From Methylococcaceae bacterium (GTDB taxonomy: Bacteria > Pseudomonadota > Gammaproteobacteria > Methylococcales > Methylomonadaceae), in contig JADKAL010000002.1 in the NCBI GenBank assembly GCA_016715325.1, positions 186,001-250,000 on the forward strand: a stretch of DNA of 64,000 nucleotides, given 5' to 3'. The notes below the pieces were generated by a model that had not been told where the DNA came from, searched no databases, and saw only the letters and a list, made by a program, of their open reading frames with translations. Each line of letters starts with the position of its first letter. The first letter of the stretch is position 1. The translations under genes and the position numbers were made by a program. Shown here in pieces: positions 39,924 to 49,633 of the stretch.

Positions 39924-40020
39924 ACGTCTGAACCGTTCTTGCTGAGCAAGTCGAAGCACATACCGCATTTCGGCAGGCCAAGGCGAACGGGAGTTGCGAC
40001 TGAACAGAGCCGAATCTATG
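39924..40020. repeat. Dispersed repeat copy
   Basis: Contains 'acgtctgaaccgttcttgct' and 'gagcaagtcgaagca', followed by 'gccgaatctatga'. The same pieces, inverted, occur at 1-60, and 'cgtctgaaa' recurs at 45541. It appears to be a diverged member of the short REP-like repeats of this genome. Confidence 0.5.
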
Positions 40021-40030
40021 ATTAAACAAC

Positions 40031-40648
40031 TTATTCTATATCAATATGCACTTCATTGCGGCGTAGAAAGGGAATTGTCCAGGGTGGGTTATAACCGGCT
40101 GAACGCGACTCGGAGATTGCCTTTAAGTTGTTTTCTTTCAGCCATGTCGAAAGTTCCTCTTTCTTTTCGGCAATGTTGTTTTTGTTCAAAAAGCCGGAAA
40201 ACTCCAAAACGGCAACTTTTTTGGCCGGTATTTCCTTTATCAATACCGCCGGGTCGGTCGGTTGCGGGGCGGTCGCCAATTGATATTGGGACGGCAGCAC
40301 AAAGCGCATGGTCCACTTTTGGCCCGACTGCTCCTGAAACACGGGTGCGGTCATAGTGATCTTTTCCGGCTTCGGCTCTTGCAAAACGGGTGCCGTCATC
40401 GCAATTTTTTGCTTACTCTGGTTTTTACCGCTGATGTAGTCGAACAGGCGGAAGAAACTGAGCTTGGATGCCGACTCGTAATCGCCGGCATCTTCGGTTT
40501 GCACAACCAAAAAGGGACGGTATTGGCGGATTTCAACCGTGCCGTGTTTCTCCAAAATTTCGTACCCCGGACTTTCTTCCGATTGAATGCCGAATAAGCT
40601 GCACCCGGCCAGAAATAAGCTGTTTAATAGGGCAAAAACTATTTTCAT
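40031..40648 (-). CDS. SOUL/HBP-family heme-binding lipoprotein
   Basis: A 205-residue protein with a lipoprotein signal (LFLAGC, Cys at about residue 16). It has a SOUL fold: YEILEKHGTVEIRQYRPFLV, FDYISGKN, KIAMTAPV and ITMTAPVFQE duplicated, and a final region NPPWTIPFLRRNEV. Bacterial members bind heme or porphyrins, but the physiological role is unclear. It is a stand-alone gene. Confidence 0.88.
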   Translation of the reverse strand: MKIVFALLNSLFLAGCSLFGIQSEESPGYEILEKHGTVEIRQYRPFLVVQTEDAGDYESASKLSFFRLFDYISGKNQSKQKIAMTAPVLQEPKPEKITMTAPVFQEQSGQKWTMRFVLPSQYQLATAPQPTDPAVLIKEIPAKKVAVLEFSGFLNKNNIAEKKEELSTWLKENNLKAISESRSAGYNPPWTIPFLRRNEVHIDIE

Positions 40649-40785
40649 GTCGCGATGTCCCCGTAAAGTTGAAATTATGCCTTATTTTGCCAAGGCCTAA
40701 GTTGGATTATATAGAATGACCGAACGAAGGGGTGTATCAATGTCCAAAGATACATCTCGCTAATTGCTTAGCTCATCCTATAGCT

Positions 40786-41292
40786 CTAGGCATTATTTGG
40801 GACAAATCGTTCCTCAGCAATTTTGATTAAATTATGATACCACGCAAGCTTGATAAACAAGGATGCTAATTTTAGTTCTTCGTCCTGAGGCACTTGGGGC
40901 CTAATACAAACTAATCCCTCTTGAACAAAGCTATTCTTCCAATAAGATGCGCCACGAAAAAGCCAAGGTACGATTTCATCAAACTCCAAGTTTCGATGAC
41001 CAAGAATTTCCCCGCCTGTTTCCGTTATCGCTTTGATATGGGCTTGTCCTTGGGCGATGCATTTCGCACCTGAAATTGATTCAGATGTAGGTTGCAATGG
41101 CGATACCCAGTCCAATACTCCGGCCAAAAAAGAGACTCTTGCTCCTAGCAGAAAGAAATATGAAGAAGGCGCTAACTGGATAACTCGTCCACAACCAAAT
41201 AAACCATTTGACAGCGGTAACGCCCAGAATTGACCCGGTAATAGATTTGCTGTCGATTTTGGCACAAACGGATAAATATATCGTTTCGACAT
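40786..41292 (-). CDS. Imm26-like immunity protein family
   Basis: A 168-residue cytosolic protein from the Met in MSKRYIYPFV. The N-terminal part LPGQFWALPLSNGLFGCGRVIQL matches the pattern of Imm26 proteins (phi-PGD-phi-hydrophobic-PLxxGxxGxGRV). These are usually immunity partners of polymorphic toxins. No toxin gene is next to it, so it may be an orphan immunity gene. Family assignment is from pattern only. Confidence 0.6.
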   Translation of the reverse strand: MSKRYIYPFVPKSTANLLPGQFWALPLSNGLFGCGRVIQLAPSSYFFLLGARVSFLAGVLDWVSPLQPTSESISGAKCIAQGQAHIKAITETGGEILGHRNLEFDEIVPWLFRGASYWKNSFVQEGLVCIRPQVPQDEELKLASLFIKLAWYHNLIKIAEERFVPNNA

Positions 41293-41383
41293 AATTATAT
41301 TAGCCAAGTAGGGTGGGCAGGTATTTTTTGCCCACCGTTTTCAAGTGCTTGCGGTGTTCGTGCGACCATCTCAGATCGTGGGA

Positions 41384-41402
41384 TTCGTTCCCGTGGAACG
41401 AA
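41384..41402. repeat. Short perfect palindrome
   Basis: ttcgttcc and ggaacgaa form an 8-bp perfect stem with a 3-nt loop between the Imm26-like and Calx-beta genes. It resembles the gttcccac-type palindrome at 32419-32493. Confidence 0.6.
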
Positions 41403-41454
41403 CAGCATAGGTCCTCCCTGCTAGGCTTCCCCAGGTTAGCAAAAACTGTAGATC

Positions 41455-42333
41455 TTACTCATCACTATTAATAATAACCGTACCTGTCGCGAATTTGGTC
41501 ATAACCTGATAGTTTGCGTTAGGTACCAACGTTAAGGTAACGCTTTCATTATTCTCTTTAAGCACATCATCCACAGGCTTAATGAATAGTCCAACTTTAT
41601 TGACTCCGGCAGGAATGGTAACCTGCCCAGTCAAAGCGGTGGCTGAATTATAATCAGTGCCGTTTATTGCAGTCCCCGTAATATTATATTGCACGGTTAA
41701 GGGTGCAGTATTTGCGGTAAGGCTGCGAGAAACTATAAATAGACCTGTTGAAGATAACGTCTCCGAGCCAACTGTATCGGCAGCGACTAAGCTGACAGCA
41801 GGTGTGGTATTAGTTGTTACACCTGATAGTTGAACGGAATCTATTTCTTCCCAAGTAGTCGTTGCAGAAGTATTGGTATGCACTTTAATGCCATTAACTT
41901 TGTACGTCGTAATAGGCCATTTAACAAAGAAATTCGCTATTGCTCCCTCTTTACTTGGGTCTTTTCCCTGCCAAACAGTATGCCAAATACCGCCAATATC
42001 TCTTGCTTCTACCTTATATACCATGCCTGAACCTGAAGTTTCACGAATCGTTGCACCATAGGCATATACCGGAGCAGCGAAACCTAGGCTGATATATTCA
42101 AGTGTTCCGTCGCGAACAGATGCCAACCATGCATTGCTATTATCACCATAAATTGTCACATTCGGTACGCCAACAGCTTGTTGAGCAGACCACGATGATG
42201 TACTCCATTGGGAACTAAAATTTATGACTGAATTAGCATATTGATCGCTACCGACTCCATAACATGTCGAACCATAAGCAGCTGTTGCCAATATAAGAAA
42301 GGCGGTCTTTTTAAACAATTTCGGTTTTATCAT
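41455..42333 (-). CDS. Secreted protein with Calx-beta domain
   Basis: 292 residues with a signal peptide (about 1-25). An N-terminal lectin/discoidin-like beta domain (about 28-170, WSAQQAVGVPNVTIYGDNSNAWLA) is followed by a Calx-beta domain (about 180-290, with NGTDYNSATALTGQVTIPAG and DVLKENNESVTLTL), which binds Ca2+ in related proteins. It ends abruptly after the domain, without an anchor or sorting tail. Likely a surface or matrix protein. Confidence 0.78.
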   Translation of the reverse strand: MIKPKLFKKTAFLILATAAYGSTCYGVGSDQYANSVINFSSQWSTSSWSAQQAVGVPNVTIYGDNSNAWLASVRDGTLEYISLGFAAPVYAYGATIRETSGSGMVYKVEARDIGGIWHTVWQGKDPSKEGAIANFFVKWPITTYKVNGIKVHTNTSATTTWEEIDSVQLSGVTTNTTPAVSLVAADTVGSETLSSTGLFIVSRSLTANTAPLTVQYNITGTAINGTDYNSATALTGQVTIPAGVNKVGLFIKPVDDVLKENNESVTLTLVPNANYQVMTKFATGTVIINSDE

Positions 42334-42519
42334 CTTAATTTCCTTTGTTAGTTAATTGAGCATAATGATTGGATTTTCATTTTCTTGTTACTTTTATCAA
42401 GTATTGTGTTGCTACACGCTAACCTTTTATTGTAGCGAGGTAATAATAAAATTAATTAAAAAACGAAACTATGAAATTTTTACTATTTTATTCAACTCAT
42501 AAGTACAATCGATTAATTA

Positions 42520-45194
42520 TTATTGCAAAACTTTTCTAACTATTATCACCCCCCCATCTTCAGGATGCACCTCAAACGTAAACTCCAGGCGCTCCATCAA
42601 TTTCATCATATTGGAGTTGTTGTTCAACACTTCGCCCTCCATGCTTTTCAAGCCTTTGGAGCGGGCGATGTCCATTAGGGCAATAATTAATAAACGTCCG
42701 AGACCTTTGCCGCGCATGCAGTCGGCGACCACCAGGGCGAATTCGCAGCTTTCGCCGTCGGGGTTGATGGTGTAGCGGGTGACGCCGAGTTCCGTTTCCT
42801 TGCCGTGCTCCTCGGTGACGGCGATCAGCGCCATTTCGCGGCTGTAGTCGATCTGGGTAAAGCGCGCCAGCATGGATTGGCTGAGTTCCTGGACGCTATT
42901 CATAAAGCGGAAATAGCGCGGTTCTTCCGAGAGATTGCGGACGAATTCCTGCTCGATTTCCGCATCTTCCGGGCGGATCGGGCGGATGACAATGTCGGTG
43001 CCGTCGGCCAGTTGCATGTCCTTGACCAAGTGGGACGGATAAGGATAAATCGCCATGTGGGCGTAGCGGTCGGGATTGGGCGGACGGTATTCGACTACGA
43101 CCCGCGCATCAGCGGCTAAAGCACCGGTTTCATCCACGATGAGCGGATTGATGTCCATTTCCATCAGCATTGGCAGTTCGCACACCATTTCAGACACGCG
43201 CAGCAATACACTTTCGAGCGCTTCCTGGTTGACCGGCGGCATATGCCGGAACGTGCCGAGCATTTTGGCGATCCGCGTTCCTTGGATCAGGTCTTTGACC
43301 AGAAAATTATTCAATGGCGGCAAGGTAACGGAGCGATCCTTTAATATTTCCACCGCAGTACCACCTGCACCGAAGGTAATAATGGGGCCGAAAATCGGGT
43401 CGCAAATAACGCCGACCATCAGTTCGCGACCGTTGGGCTTCACGATCATCGGTTCGATGGAAATGCCGTCCAGCGTTGCATCCGGACGGTTGCGCTTTAC
43501 ATTTTCGATAATGTCGTGATATGCCCCGCGCACCGCTTGTGCATTAGCCAAATTCAGCCGGATACCGCCCGAATCGGTTTTATGGGTGATGTCGGGTGAA
43601 TTGATTTTCATCGCGACCGGATAACCTAACTGCTGGGCGATGAGTAAGGCTTCATTAGGCGAATGCGCCACTAAGGTTTGCGCGACAGGGATATGGAAAG
43701 CGGACAAGAGCGCTTTCGATTCCATTTCACTCAGGACTTTGCGTTTTTCCTGCAACGCGCCATCGATTATCATGCGTGCGCCTTCGACATCCGGTTCCAA
43801 ATGATGGGACAAGGAACCCGGCATTTGCATCAGTAGCTTCTGGTTTTGGTAATAGGCGGACAGGAAGGAAATTTCCACCGCCGTTCCGGCACGGAAGTTG
43901 GGTTTTTTGCTTCATTAAAGGCGCTACGTGATTCTTCGACTTGAGCACCGCCCATCCAGCACGCCAGTAACGGTTTGCTGAATTGATTAGACACTTCGAT
44001 AACTGCTTTCGCGGCTTCCAGCGGCTTGGTCATGGCTTGCGGCGTTAAAATGGTCAACACGCCATCGACATTCGGATCTTCCATACAGGCCGTCACTGCA
44101 TTTCGGTAACGGTCGGCTTGGGCGTCGCCGATAATATCCACTGGATTTGCGTGCGACCACGTCACTGGAAGCACTTTATTGAGCTTTTCAATAGTTTCCG
44201 GCGATAACACCGCAATGTCCAATCCCCAATCCGACGCGCAATCGGTCGCCATCACGCCCGGACCGCCGCCGTTGGTAACAATCGCCAAGCGGCTACCCGT
44301 GGGGTGGAATCCGCAGGACAGCGCCTTTGCGGCGGAAAACAACTGCGTGACCGATTGAACTCGAACAACCCCGGCGCGCCGGATGGCGGCATCGAAAGCA
44401 TCGTCGGAACCTGCCAAACTGGCGGTATGCGACATCGCCGCTTTGGAACCGGCATCGTGTCGACCGACTTTGACCAGGATGACCGGTTTGGTACGTGCAG
44501 CGGCGCGGAGCGAACTCATGAAGCTGCGGGCATTACGTATGCCTTCAATGTAAAGCAGGATGCTTTTGGTCTTAACATCCGAGACCAAGTAGTCGAGGAT
44601 TTCACCGAAATCGACATCCGCCGACGAACCCATCGAGACGACACTGGAAAAACCGACATTATTGCTTTTCGCCCAATCCAAAATAGCGGTGCATAATGCG
44701 CCGGACTGAGATACAAAGGCCAAATTTCCGGCGTTTGCGCTGCCTTTGTTAAAGGTGGCGTTAAGCCCGATTTCAGGCCGGAGGACGCCTAAACAGTTGG
44801 GGCCGATTAGCCGGATATTGTGCCGTTTGGCAGTTTCCACTACCTTCCTTTCCAAGGCTTTACCCGCCTCTCCGATTTCGCTAAACCCCGCCGTGATGAT
44901 GATCGCGGCTTTTACGTCATGTTTGCCGCAATCGTCAATAATGTCGGGCACGGTTTGCGGCGGTGTGGCTATCACCGCTAATTCCACTGGCTCTTTGATT
45001 TGCGAAAGCGAAGTATACGCCTTACACCCCTGAATTTCCGAGTGTTTCGGATTGATGGCATATAAAGCGCCTTGAAATCCACTTTGCAACATATTTTGGA
45101 ATACGATATGACCGACGGAATCAATGCGCTCGCTGGCGCCGAATACCGCAACAGACTTAGGTGCAAATAAAGGTTTTAAGTAATGTTGTCCCAT
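42520..45194 (-). pseudogene. ADP-forming acyl-CoA synthetase with GNAT acetyltransferase domain, frameshifted
   Basis: Pat/YfiQ-type fusion. It contains a CoA-binding domain (LFAPKSVAVFGAS), a succinyl-CoA-ligase-like domain with the catalytic His region (AAMSHTASLAGSD), an ATP-grasp domain, and a C-terminal GNAT domain (DIVIRPIRPEDAE, MRGKGLGRLLI). In Pat-like proteins the GNAT part acetylates lysines, including that of Acs. The two halves (43830-45194 and 42520-43878) are in different frames. The break falls in a run of six T on the plus strand at 43903-43908; one more would join AKKPNFRAGTAVEIS. Joined length is about 890 residues, as expected. Sequence error or recent mutation. Confidence 0.85.
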
Positions 45195-45671
45195 GTGCGA
45201 ATCGAGGTAAGTGAATGTTTACAGGGCGGGATTTGGGGTTTTCATAAACACCATAGCCGAATGTAGTCTAATTGTAGGGAGTATTTATGATAAAAACATG
45301 TCAATAAGTATGAGCTTTTCGAATTTAAAAAATGACTTTTATTTCCTTGCTTCAAGTTTGTAATAACCTCCGAAAGTTAAGGAAATTTCGATTAAATTGA
45401 TCCCATTCATCGTTCGACAAGGTTCTCGTGAGCGTAGCCGATGGGCTCACCGCGAACGGAATCAACAACTTGCCGTTCGTCCTGAACTTGTCGAAGGAAG
45501 CTTGTCGAACGACTGATTCAGAATTTCCTAAACCGTTTCAACGTCTGAAACCAGAAAAAAAGGATTATGGTTGTGGCGCTAAGTCTTAACAATTATTTTC
45601 AGCTGATAAAGACGGTTGCAAGGAGAATACATTAAGGGTATTAATAGCACGAGAAACATCCAACGTGTTTG
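45195..45671. other. Intergenic region upstream of hoxF
   Basis: 477 bp with no gene. It holds the inverted-repeat element at 45379-45529. I looked for a sigma-54 promoter (GG-N10-GC) ahead of hoxF, as is common for hydrogenase genes, and did not find a convincing one. Confidence 0.5.
45379..45529. repeat. REP/MITE-like element, copy A (151 bp)
   Basis: Starts aaggaaatttcgatt and ends with the near inverse, gattcagaatttcct. The interior has gttcgacaag...cgaacgg and ccgttcgt...cttgtcgaag blocks that can fold back on each other. The same plan occurs at 50536-50672 and 62636-62772. Confidence 0.7.
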
Positions 45672-47474
45672 ATGCCGAGCAATGAAATGAAAGAAATTAT
45701 TGATAACCTTTCAAAAAAATACGACCACAGGCCTACCTATTTGTTGCAAATACTCAGGGCAATCCAGGTTGAATTCCATTTTGTGCCGCAAGGGGCGATA
45801 GAACAGTTAGCCGGACTTTTACATATTCCACGGACGCAAATCATAGCTGTTGTCGAGTTTTATAGTTTTCTCCATTTAACGCCAAGAGGGCGTTATGACA
45901 TTCTGGTTAGCGACTCAATAACCGATCACATGTTAGGTAAGAATGCTTTGATGCAATACTTTTCGGACAGGTTGACCGTTAATGTCGGTGATGTTCGCCA
46001 TGATGCATTAGTCAGCTTGGATAATACATCATGTACCGGTTTATGCGACCAGGGGCCTGCAGCGCTGGTGAATGGTTACGCCTTAACACGATTAGATAAG
46101 GCAAAAATTGATGTCATCAAGGGTTTGGTTGATCAGCAGAAATCGCTTACCGAATGGCCTGCCGAGTTATTCCATGTCGATGACAATATCCATAAACCCG
46201 GTTTGCTTCTAAACCTGCAAACCGGCCTTGGGACAGCACTTAAATCGGTATTCGACCGAGGAATACCCGAAACACTCGCGGAAATCGATAAATCCGGCCT
46301 GAGAGGACGGGGTGGCGCTGGTTTTAAAACGGCGACAAAATGGAAATTCTGTTCCGAAGAAATAGAAACAGAACGCTATGTCGTTTGCAATGCCGACGAA
46401 GGCGAACCCGGCACGTTTAAGGACCGGGTGTTGCTGAATAGCTACGCGCATCTAGTCTTCGAGGGCATGACTTTATGTGCTGCCATTATCGGAGCATCGC
46501 AGGGCTTTTTGTATTTACGCGGCGAATATCTTTTCCTTTACGATAAATTGCAAAAAATACTGCTTGAGCGTAGGCAAGCTGGGCTACTCGGCAACAACAT
46601 CCTCGGTAAAAACTTTAGTTTCGATATTGAAATTCATCTGGGTGCTGGCGCGTATATTTGCGGCGAAGAATCGGCGCTCATTGAATCGTTGGAAGGAAAG
46701 CCGGGGATTCCACGCAACCGGCCGCCTTATCCTGTGACCCAAGGTTATCTCGGAAAACCGACCGTTGTTAATAATGTCGAGACTTTTCTGGCGGCGGCAG
46801 CAATAGCGCTCAATGGCGGCGATTGGTTTGCCAAGGTGGGTACTGAAAAATCCAAAGGCACTAAAATCCTGAGCATCAGTGGCGATTGTGCAAAGCCCGG
46901 TATTTACGAATACCCGTTCGGCACATCCATTCAAGACATCTTAACGGATTGCGTGGCAACAGATGTCTTGGGAGTACAAGTGGGCGGGCCGTCGGGAACG
47001 TTTATTTCCAATAATGAATTCGGGCGGAAGCTGGCTTTTGAAGATTTGGCGACTGGCGGGTCGTTTATTGTTTTTAATAACACCCGCAACATTCTGGATA
47101 TAGTAAAAAACTTTACCCACTTCTTTGCGCATGAAAGCTGCGGTTTCTGTACGCCATGCCGGGTAGGCACTTCGTTGTTGCAAAAACAGTTGGATAAAAT
47201 TACCGATGGTCATGGTTCGGCGGGTGACGTCGTTGAACTGGAAGAACTGTGCCAAATCATTAAAAAACAAAGCCACTGCGGCTTAGGCCAAACCGCCGCC
47301 AATCCGGTGCTGACCACGTTGGAACGTTACCCAGAATTGTACCAAAGCCAACTGAAGAAAATCAGTTACGAGCCGGGATTCGATTTGGATGCAGCTCTGG
47401 GAACCGCGCGCCGTATGGCAAACAGAAACGATAAGGCCGCACATTTGGCTCAAATAGGTGAAGACCATGAGTAA
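45672..47474 (+). CDS. hoxF: NAD-reducing [NiFe]-hydrogenase, diaphorase subunit HoxF
   Basis: Holds the NAD+ and FMN sites of the soluble hydrogenase. 600 residues, the normal length. A NuoE-like thioredoxin-fold part (about 1-155) precedes a NuoF-like part with the NAD/FMN loop GRGGAGFKTATKW (about 212), NADEGEPGTFKDR (about 240), GAGAYICGEES and the 4Fe-4S cysteines SCGFCTPCRVG plus a later Cys. In the NuoE-like part I see the C-x3-C pair (SCTGLC) but not the first pair of a full 2Fe-2S site. The start is uncertain among TTG 45669, ATG 45672 and ATG 45687, none with a good ribosome site. hoxU overlaps its end. Confidence 0.95.
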   Translation: MPSNEMKEIIDNLSKKYDHRPTYLLQILRAIQVEFHFVPQGAIEQLAGLLHIPRTQIIAVVEFYSFLHLTPRGRYDILVSDSITDHMLGKNALMQYFSDRLTVNVGDVRHDALVSLDNTSCTGLCDQGPAALVNGYALTRLDKAKIDVIKGLVDQQKSLTEWPAELFHVDDNIHKPGLLLNLQTGLGTALKSVFDRGIPETLAEIDKSGLRGRGGAGFKTATKWKFCSEEIETERYVVCNADEGEPGTFKDRVLLNSYAHLVFEGMTLCAAIIGASQGFLYLRGEYLFLYDKLQKILLERRQAGLLGNNILGKNFSFDIEIHLGAGAYICGEESALIESLEGKPGIPRNRPPYPVTQGYLGKPTVVNNVETFLAAAAIALNGGDWFAKVGTEKSKGTKILSISGDCAKPGIYEYPFGTSIQDILTDCVATDVLGVQVGGPSGTFISNNEFGRKLAFEDLATGGSFIVFNNTRNILDIVKNFTHFFAHESCGFCTPCRVGTSLLQKQLDKITDGHGSAGDVVELEELCQIIKKQSHCGLGQTAANPVLTTLERYPELYQSQLKKISYEPGFDLDAALGTARRMANRNDKAAHLAQIGEDHE

Positions 47475-48174
47475 AACCCTCACTATCGACGGCAAAGCCA
47501 TTCCCTTTGAAGAAGGGCAAACCATTATGGAAGCGGCGACAGCGGCAGGGGTTTATATTCCGCACCTGTGCCATCATCCAGAATACACCCCGCACGGCAG
47601 TTGCAAACTGTGCAATGTGAATGTAAATGGTCGTGTGTGTTCGGCCTGTACCTTTCCGGCGGCAGAAGGCCAGAATGTCATCAATAACAGCAAAGAGCTG
47701 AATGACGACCGCCAAAAGATCACCCAAATGCTGTTTGTCGAAGGCAACCATTTATGCCCCGGCTGCGAAAAAAGCGGCAACTGCCAGTTACAGGCGGTCG
47801 CCTATCATTTGAATATGCTCGACAACCACTTCCCGCATTTTTATGCAAAAAGGGTTGTGGATGCCTCCCATCCCGAGGTCTTGATCGACCATAACCGCTG
47901 TATTTTTTGTACCTTATGCGTCCGCGCCAGTCAGCAGACAGACGGCAAGGATGTATTTGCCATTAGCGGACGCGGTATCAATAAGCGACTTATTGCTAAC
48001 GCCCCAAGCGGGTTATTGAAAGATACCGACTTGGCAGCGACGGATGCCGCCGCGCATATCTGCCCGACCGGAGCGATCCTGATTAAACGCACCGGTTATC
48101 AGGTACCTATTGGTGAACGAATTTACGATCATCATGATATTGATGAAGTCAGCCTAAAGGTGGAAAAGGTTTAA
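47467..48174 (+). CDS. hoxU: NAD-reducing hydrogenase, iron-sulfur subunit HoxU
   Basis: Carries electrons between HoxY and HoxF. 235 residues: an N-terminal ferredoxin-like 2Fe-2S domain (HLCHHPEYTPHGSCKLCNV, VCSACTFP), a His-Cys motif (HLCPGCEKSGNCQLQ) typical of NuoG-like 4Fe-4S binding, and a CIFCTLCVRA cluster motif with a later CP. The ATG at 47467 overlaps the hoxF stop by 8 bp, so translation is coupled. Two bases separate its stop from hoxY. Confidence 0.95.
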   Translation: MSKTLTIDGKAIPFEEGQTIMEAATAAGVYIPHLCHHPEYTPHGSCKLCNVNVNGRVCSACTFPAAEGQNVINNSKELNDDRQKITQMLFVEGNHLCPGCEKSGNCQLQAVAYHLNMLDNHFPHFYAKRVVDASHPEVLIDHNRCIFCTLCVRASQQTDGKDVFAISGRGINKRLIANAPSGLLKDTDLAATDAAAHICPTGAILIKRTGYQVPIGERIYDHHDIDEVSLKVEKV

Positions 48175-48176
48175 AT

Positions 48177-48716
48177 ATGGCAGCTAAAGTTAGAATTGCA
48201 ACGACATCGCTGGCCGGCTGCTTCGGCTGCCACATGTCCTTCTTGGATTTGGATGAACGCTTGGTTAAATTAGCCGAAGTCGTCGAATTCGACCGCTCGC
48301 CGATTACCGACATCGAACATGCCAGCAACTGCGACATCGGCCTGATTGAAGGCGGAGTATGTAATTCGGAAAATGTGCATGTGCTGCGCGAATTCCGCAA
48401 GAACTGCAAAACCCTGGTTGCGGTCGGTGCGTGCGCCATCAACGGCGGTTTGCCTGCACTACGTAATTTTATTCCCTTGGAAGAATGTCTGGCGGAATCT
48501 TACCTTGACGGCATCGGCGTGGAAAACCCGCAAATCCCCAGCGATATCGAGTTACCCTTATTGTTGGACAAGGTTCGTCCGATCCATGAAGTCGTGAAAA
48601 TCGATTACTTCCTTCCCGGCTGCCCGCCATCGGCGGATGTATTTTGGAAGTTTTTGACCGATTTGCTGGAAGGGCGGGAGCCATCGTTGCCTTATGAGTT
48701 GGTGCATTATGATTGA
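48177..48716 (+). CDS. hoxY: NAD-reducing hydrogenase small subunit HoxY
   Basis: Small subunit of the hydrogenase half, 179 residues. It binds only the proximal 4Fe-4S cluster: Cys15 and Cys18 (GCFGCHMS), Cys86 (VGACAING) and Cys149 (LPGCPPSADVFW). The short form without a C-terminal cluster domain is typical of HoxY. In related operons hoxH follows directly; here an HNH gene, a SHOCT gene and repeats lie between (about 2 kb). Confidence 0.96.
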   Translation: MAAKVRIATTSLAGCFGCHMSFLDLDERLVKLAEVVEFDRSPITDIEHASNCDIGLIEGGVCNSENVHVLREFRKNCKTLVAVGACAINGGLPALRNFIPLEECLAESYLDGIGVENPQIPSDIELPLLLDKVRPIHEVVKIDYFLPGCPPSADVFWKFLTDLLEGREPSLPYELVHYD

Positions 48717-48764
48717 ACCTGATTTGAAATATCTAATGCCAAATTAGATAAATCTATAAAATCC

Positions 48765-49502
48765 ATGAAAATCACAAAAGAAATGATACAGGCAGGGTAT
48801 TCACTATCGGCGAATGTATACGATGGAAAAATTAACAAGCAACAGGCAATTAATGATTTAGAAACTAAATTTGGTTGGAATAGAAGGTCAGCATCTGATT
48901 GTATTGTTAATTTTAAAAAGATGATGGATGGCGAGAAATTCACAATGACAAACAATGCAGAACAAACCGAATATTTTCTTACACATATTTTGAAAGATTA
49001 TGGTGTCATAAAATTAGATAATGCAATCAAGTCGGTAAAAGAACATTTGGAATATCAAAAGGGTAAAAATAAGTTAAATCTTATAAGAGATATTGTTTCT
49101 CGACATGAAAAAATACTTTTATCTCAAACAACATCATTTTATCCAGATGAACTAGACAAATCTGAAGCACTATTTGAAGGCGCTAAAAGTACAGTACTGG
49201 TAAATTCTTACGAAAGAAACCCAATAGCAAGAGCCAAATGTATCGAACACTTTGGTGTTCAATGTTTCGTATGCAATTTTGATTTTGAAAATGAATACGG
49301 TGAGATTGGAAAAGAATTTATCCATATACATCACTTAAAACAGTTATCGGTTATTGGGCAAGATTATCAAGTTGATCCAGTAAATGATCTAAAGCCAGTT
49401 TGTCCCAATTGCCATGCAATGCTGCATAAAAGAAATCCACCTTTTTCAATTGATGAACTGAAATCAATAATTGCTTATGTACGAACACTTAGAAACAACT
49501 AG
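48765..49502 (+). CDS. HNH endonuclease inserted between hoxY and hoxH
   Basis: A 245-residue protein clearly more AT-rich than hox, implying separate origin. The N-terminal half is helical and charged with no recognised domain. The C-terminal HNH nuclease has zinc pair Cys167/Cys170 (CFVC), IHIHHL (His188-190), Asn208, Cys213/Cys216 with His217 (VCPNCH) and His221. This is the pattern of restriction-type and homing-type HNH enzymes. The last eight codons and stop lie in DNA that is a copy of the hoxH 5' end. I cannot tell whether it is a restriction enzyme, a homing-type nuclease or a domesticated protein. It lies in the hox operon direction, 49 bp after hoxY. Confidence 0.82.
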   Translation: MKITKEMIQAGYSLSANVYDGKINKQQAINDLETKFGWNRRSASDCIVNFKKMMDGEKFTMTNNAEQTEYFLTHILKDYGVIKLDNAIKSVKEHLEYQKGKNKLNLIRDIVSRHEKILLSQTTSFYPDELDKSEALFEGAKSTVLVNSYERNPIARAKCIEHFGVQCFVCNFDFENEYGEIGKEFIHIHHLKQLSVIGQDYQVDPVNDLKPVCPNCHAMLHKRNPPFSIDELKSIIAYVRTLRNN

Positions 49503-49550
49503 CAAACCTGAAAATCTAAAGCGAATCGTCTTATGACCTGGTTTCAGGCA
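49477..49550 (+). pseudogene. Degraded copy of the hoxH 5' end
   Basis: These ~74 bases match the first ~74 bases of hoxH (50705-50778). Both begin atgtacgaacacttagaaa. In translation MYEHLETTSKPENLKRIVL compares with MYEHLETAKNTENLKRVVV, and the similarity extends to a gacctggtttcagg / gatccggtttcccgg stretch, after which it ends. It lacks the rest of hoxH and provides the stop codon of the HNH gene in another frame. It marks the edge of an insertion or partial duplication. Confidence 0.85.
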
Positions 49551-49633
49551 TCTTAAGCTAACAAGCTAGAAATATCGCATTTCTTGGGCTTATCAACCTG
49601 TTTTGATCGCCCCTAAACAATTTGGAATTTTAA

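Noticed and set aside
45560..45671. Sigma-54 promoter before hoxF
   Set aside because: A tggcgc block exists near 45575, but there is no GC at the required 10-bp spacing.
49477..49550. Assembly duplication as the cause of the hoxH partial copy
   Set aside because: The two copies differ at many positions, so they are not the same reads placed twice.
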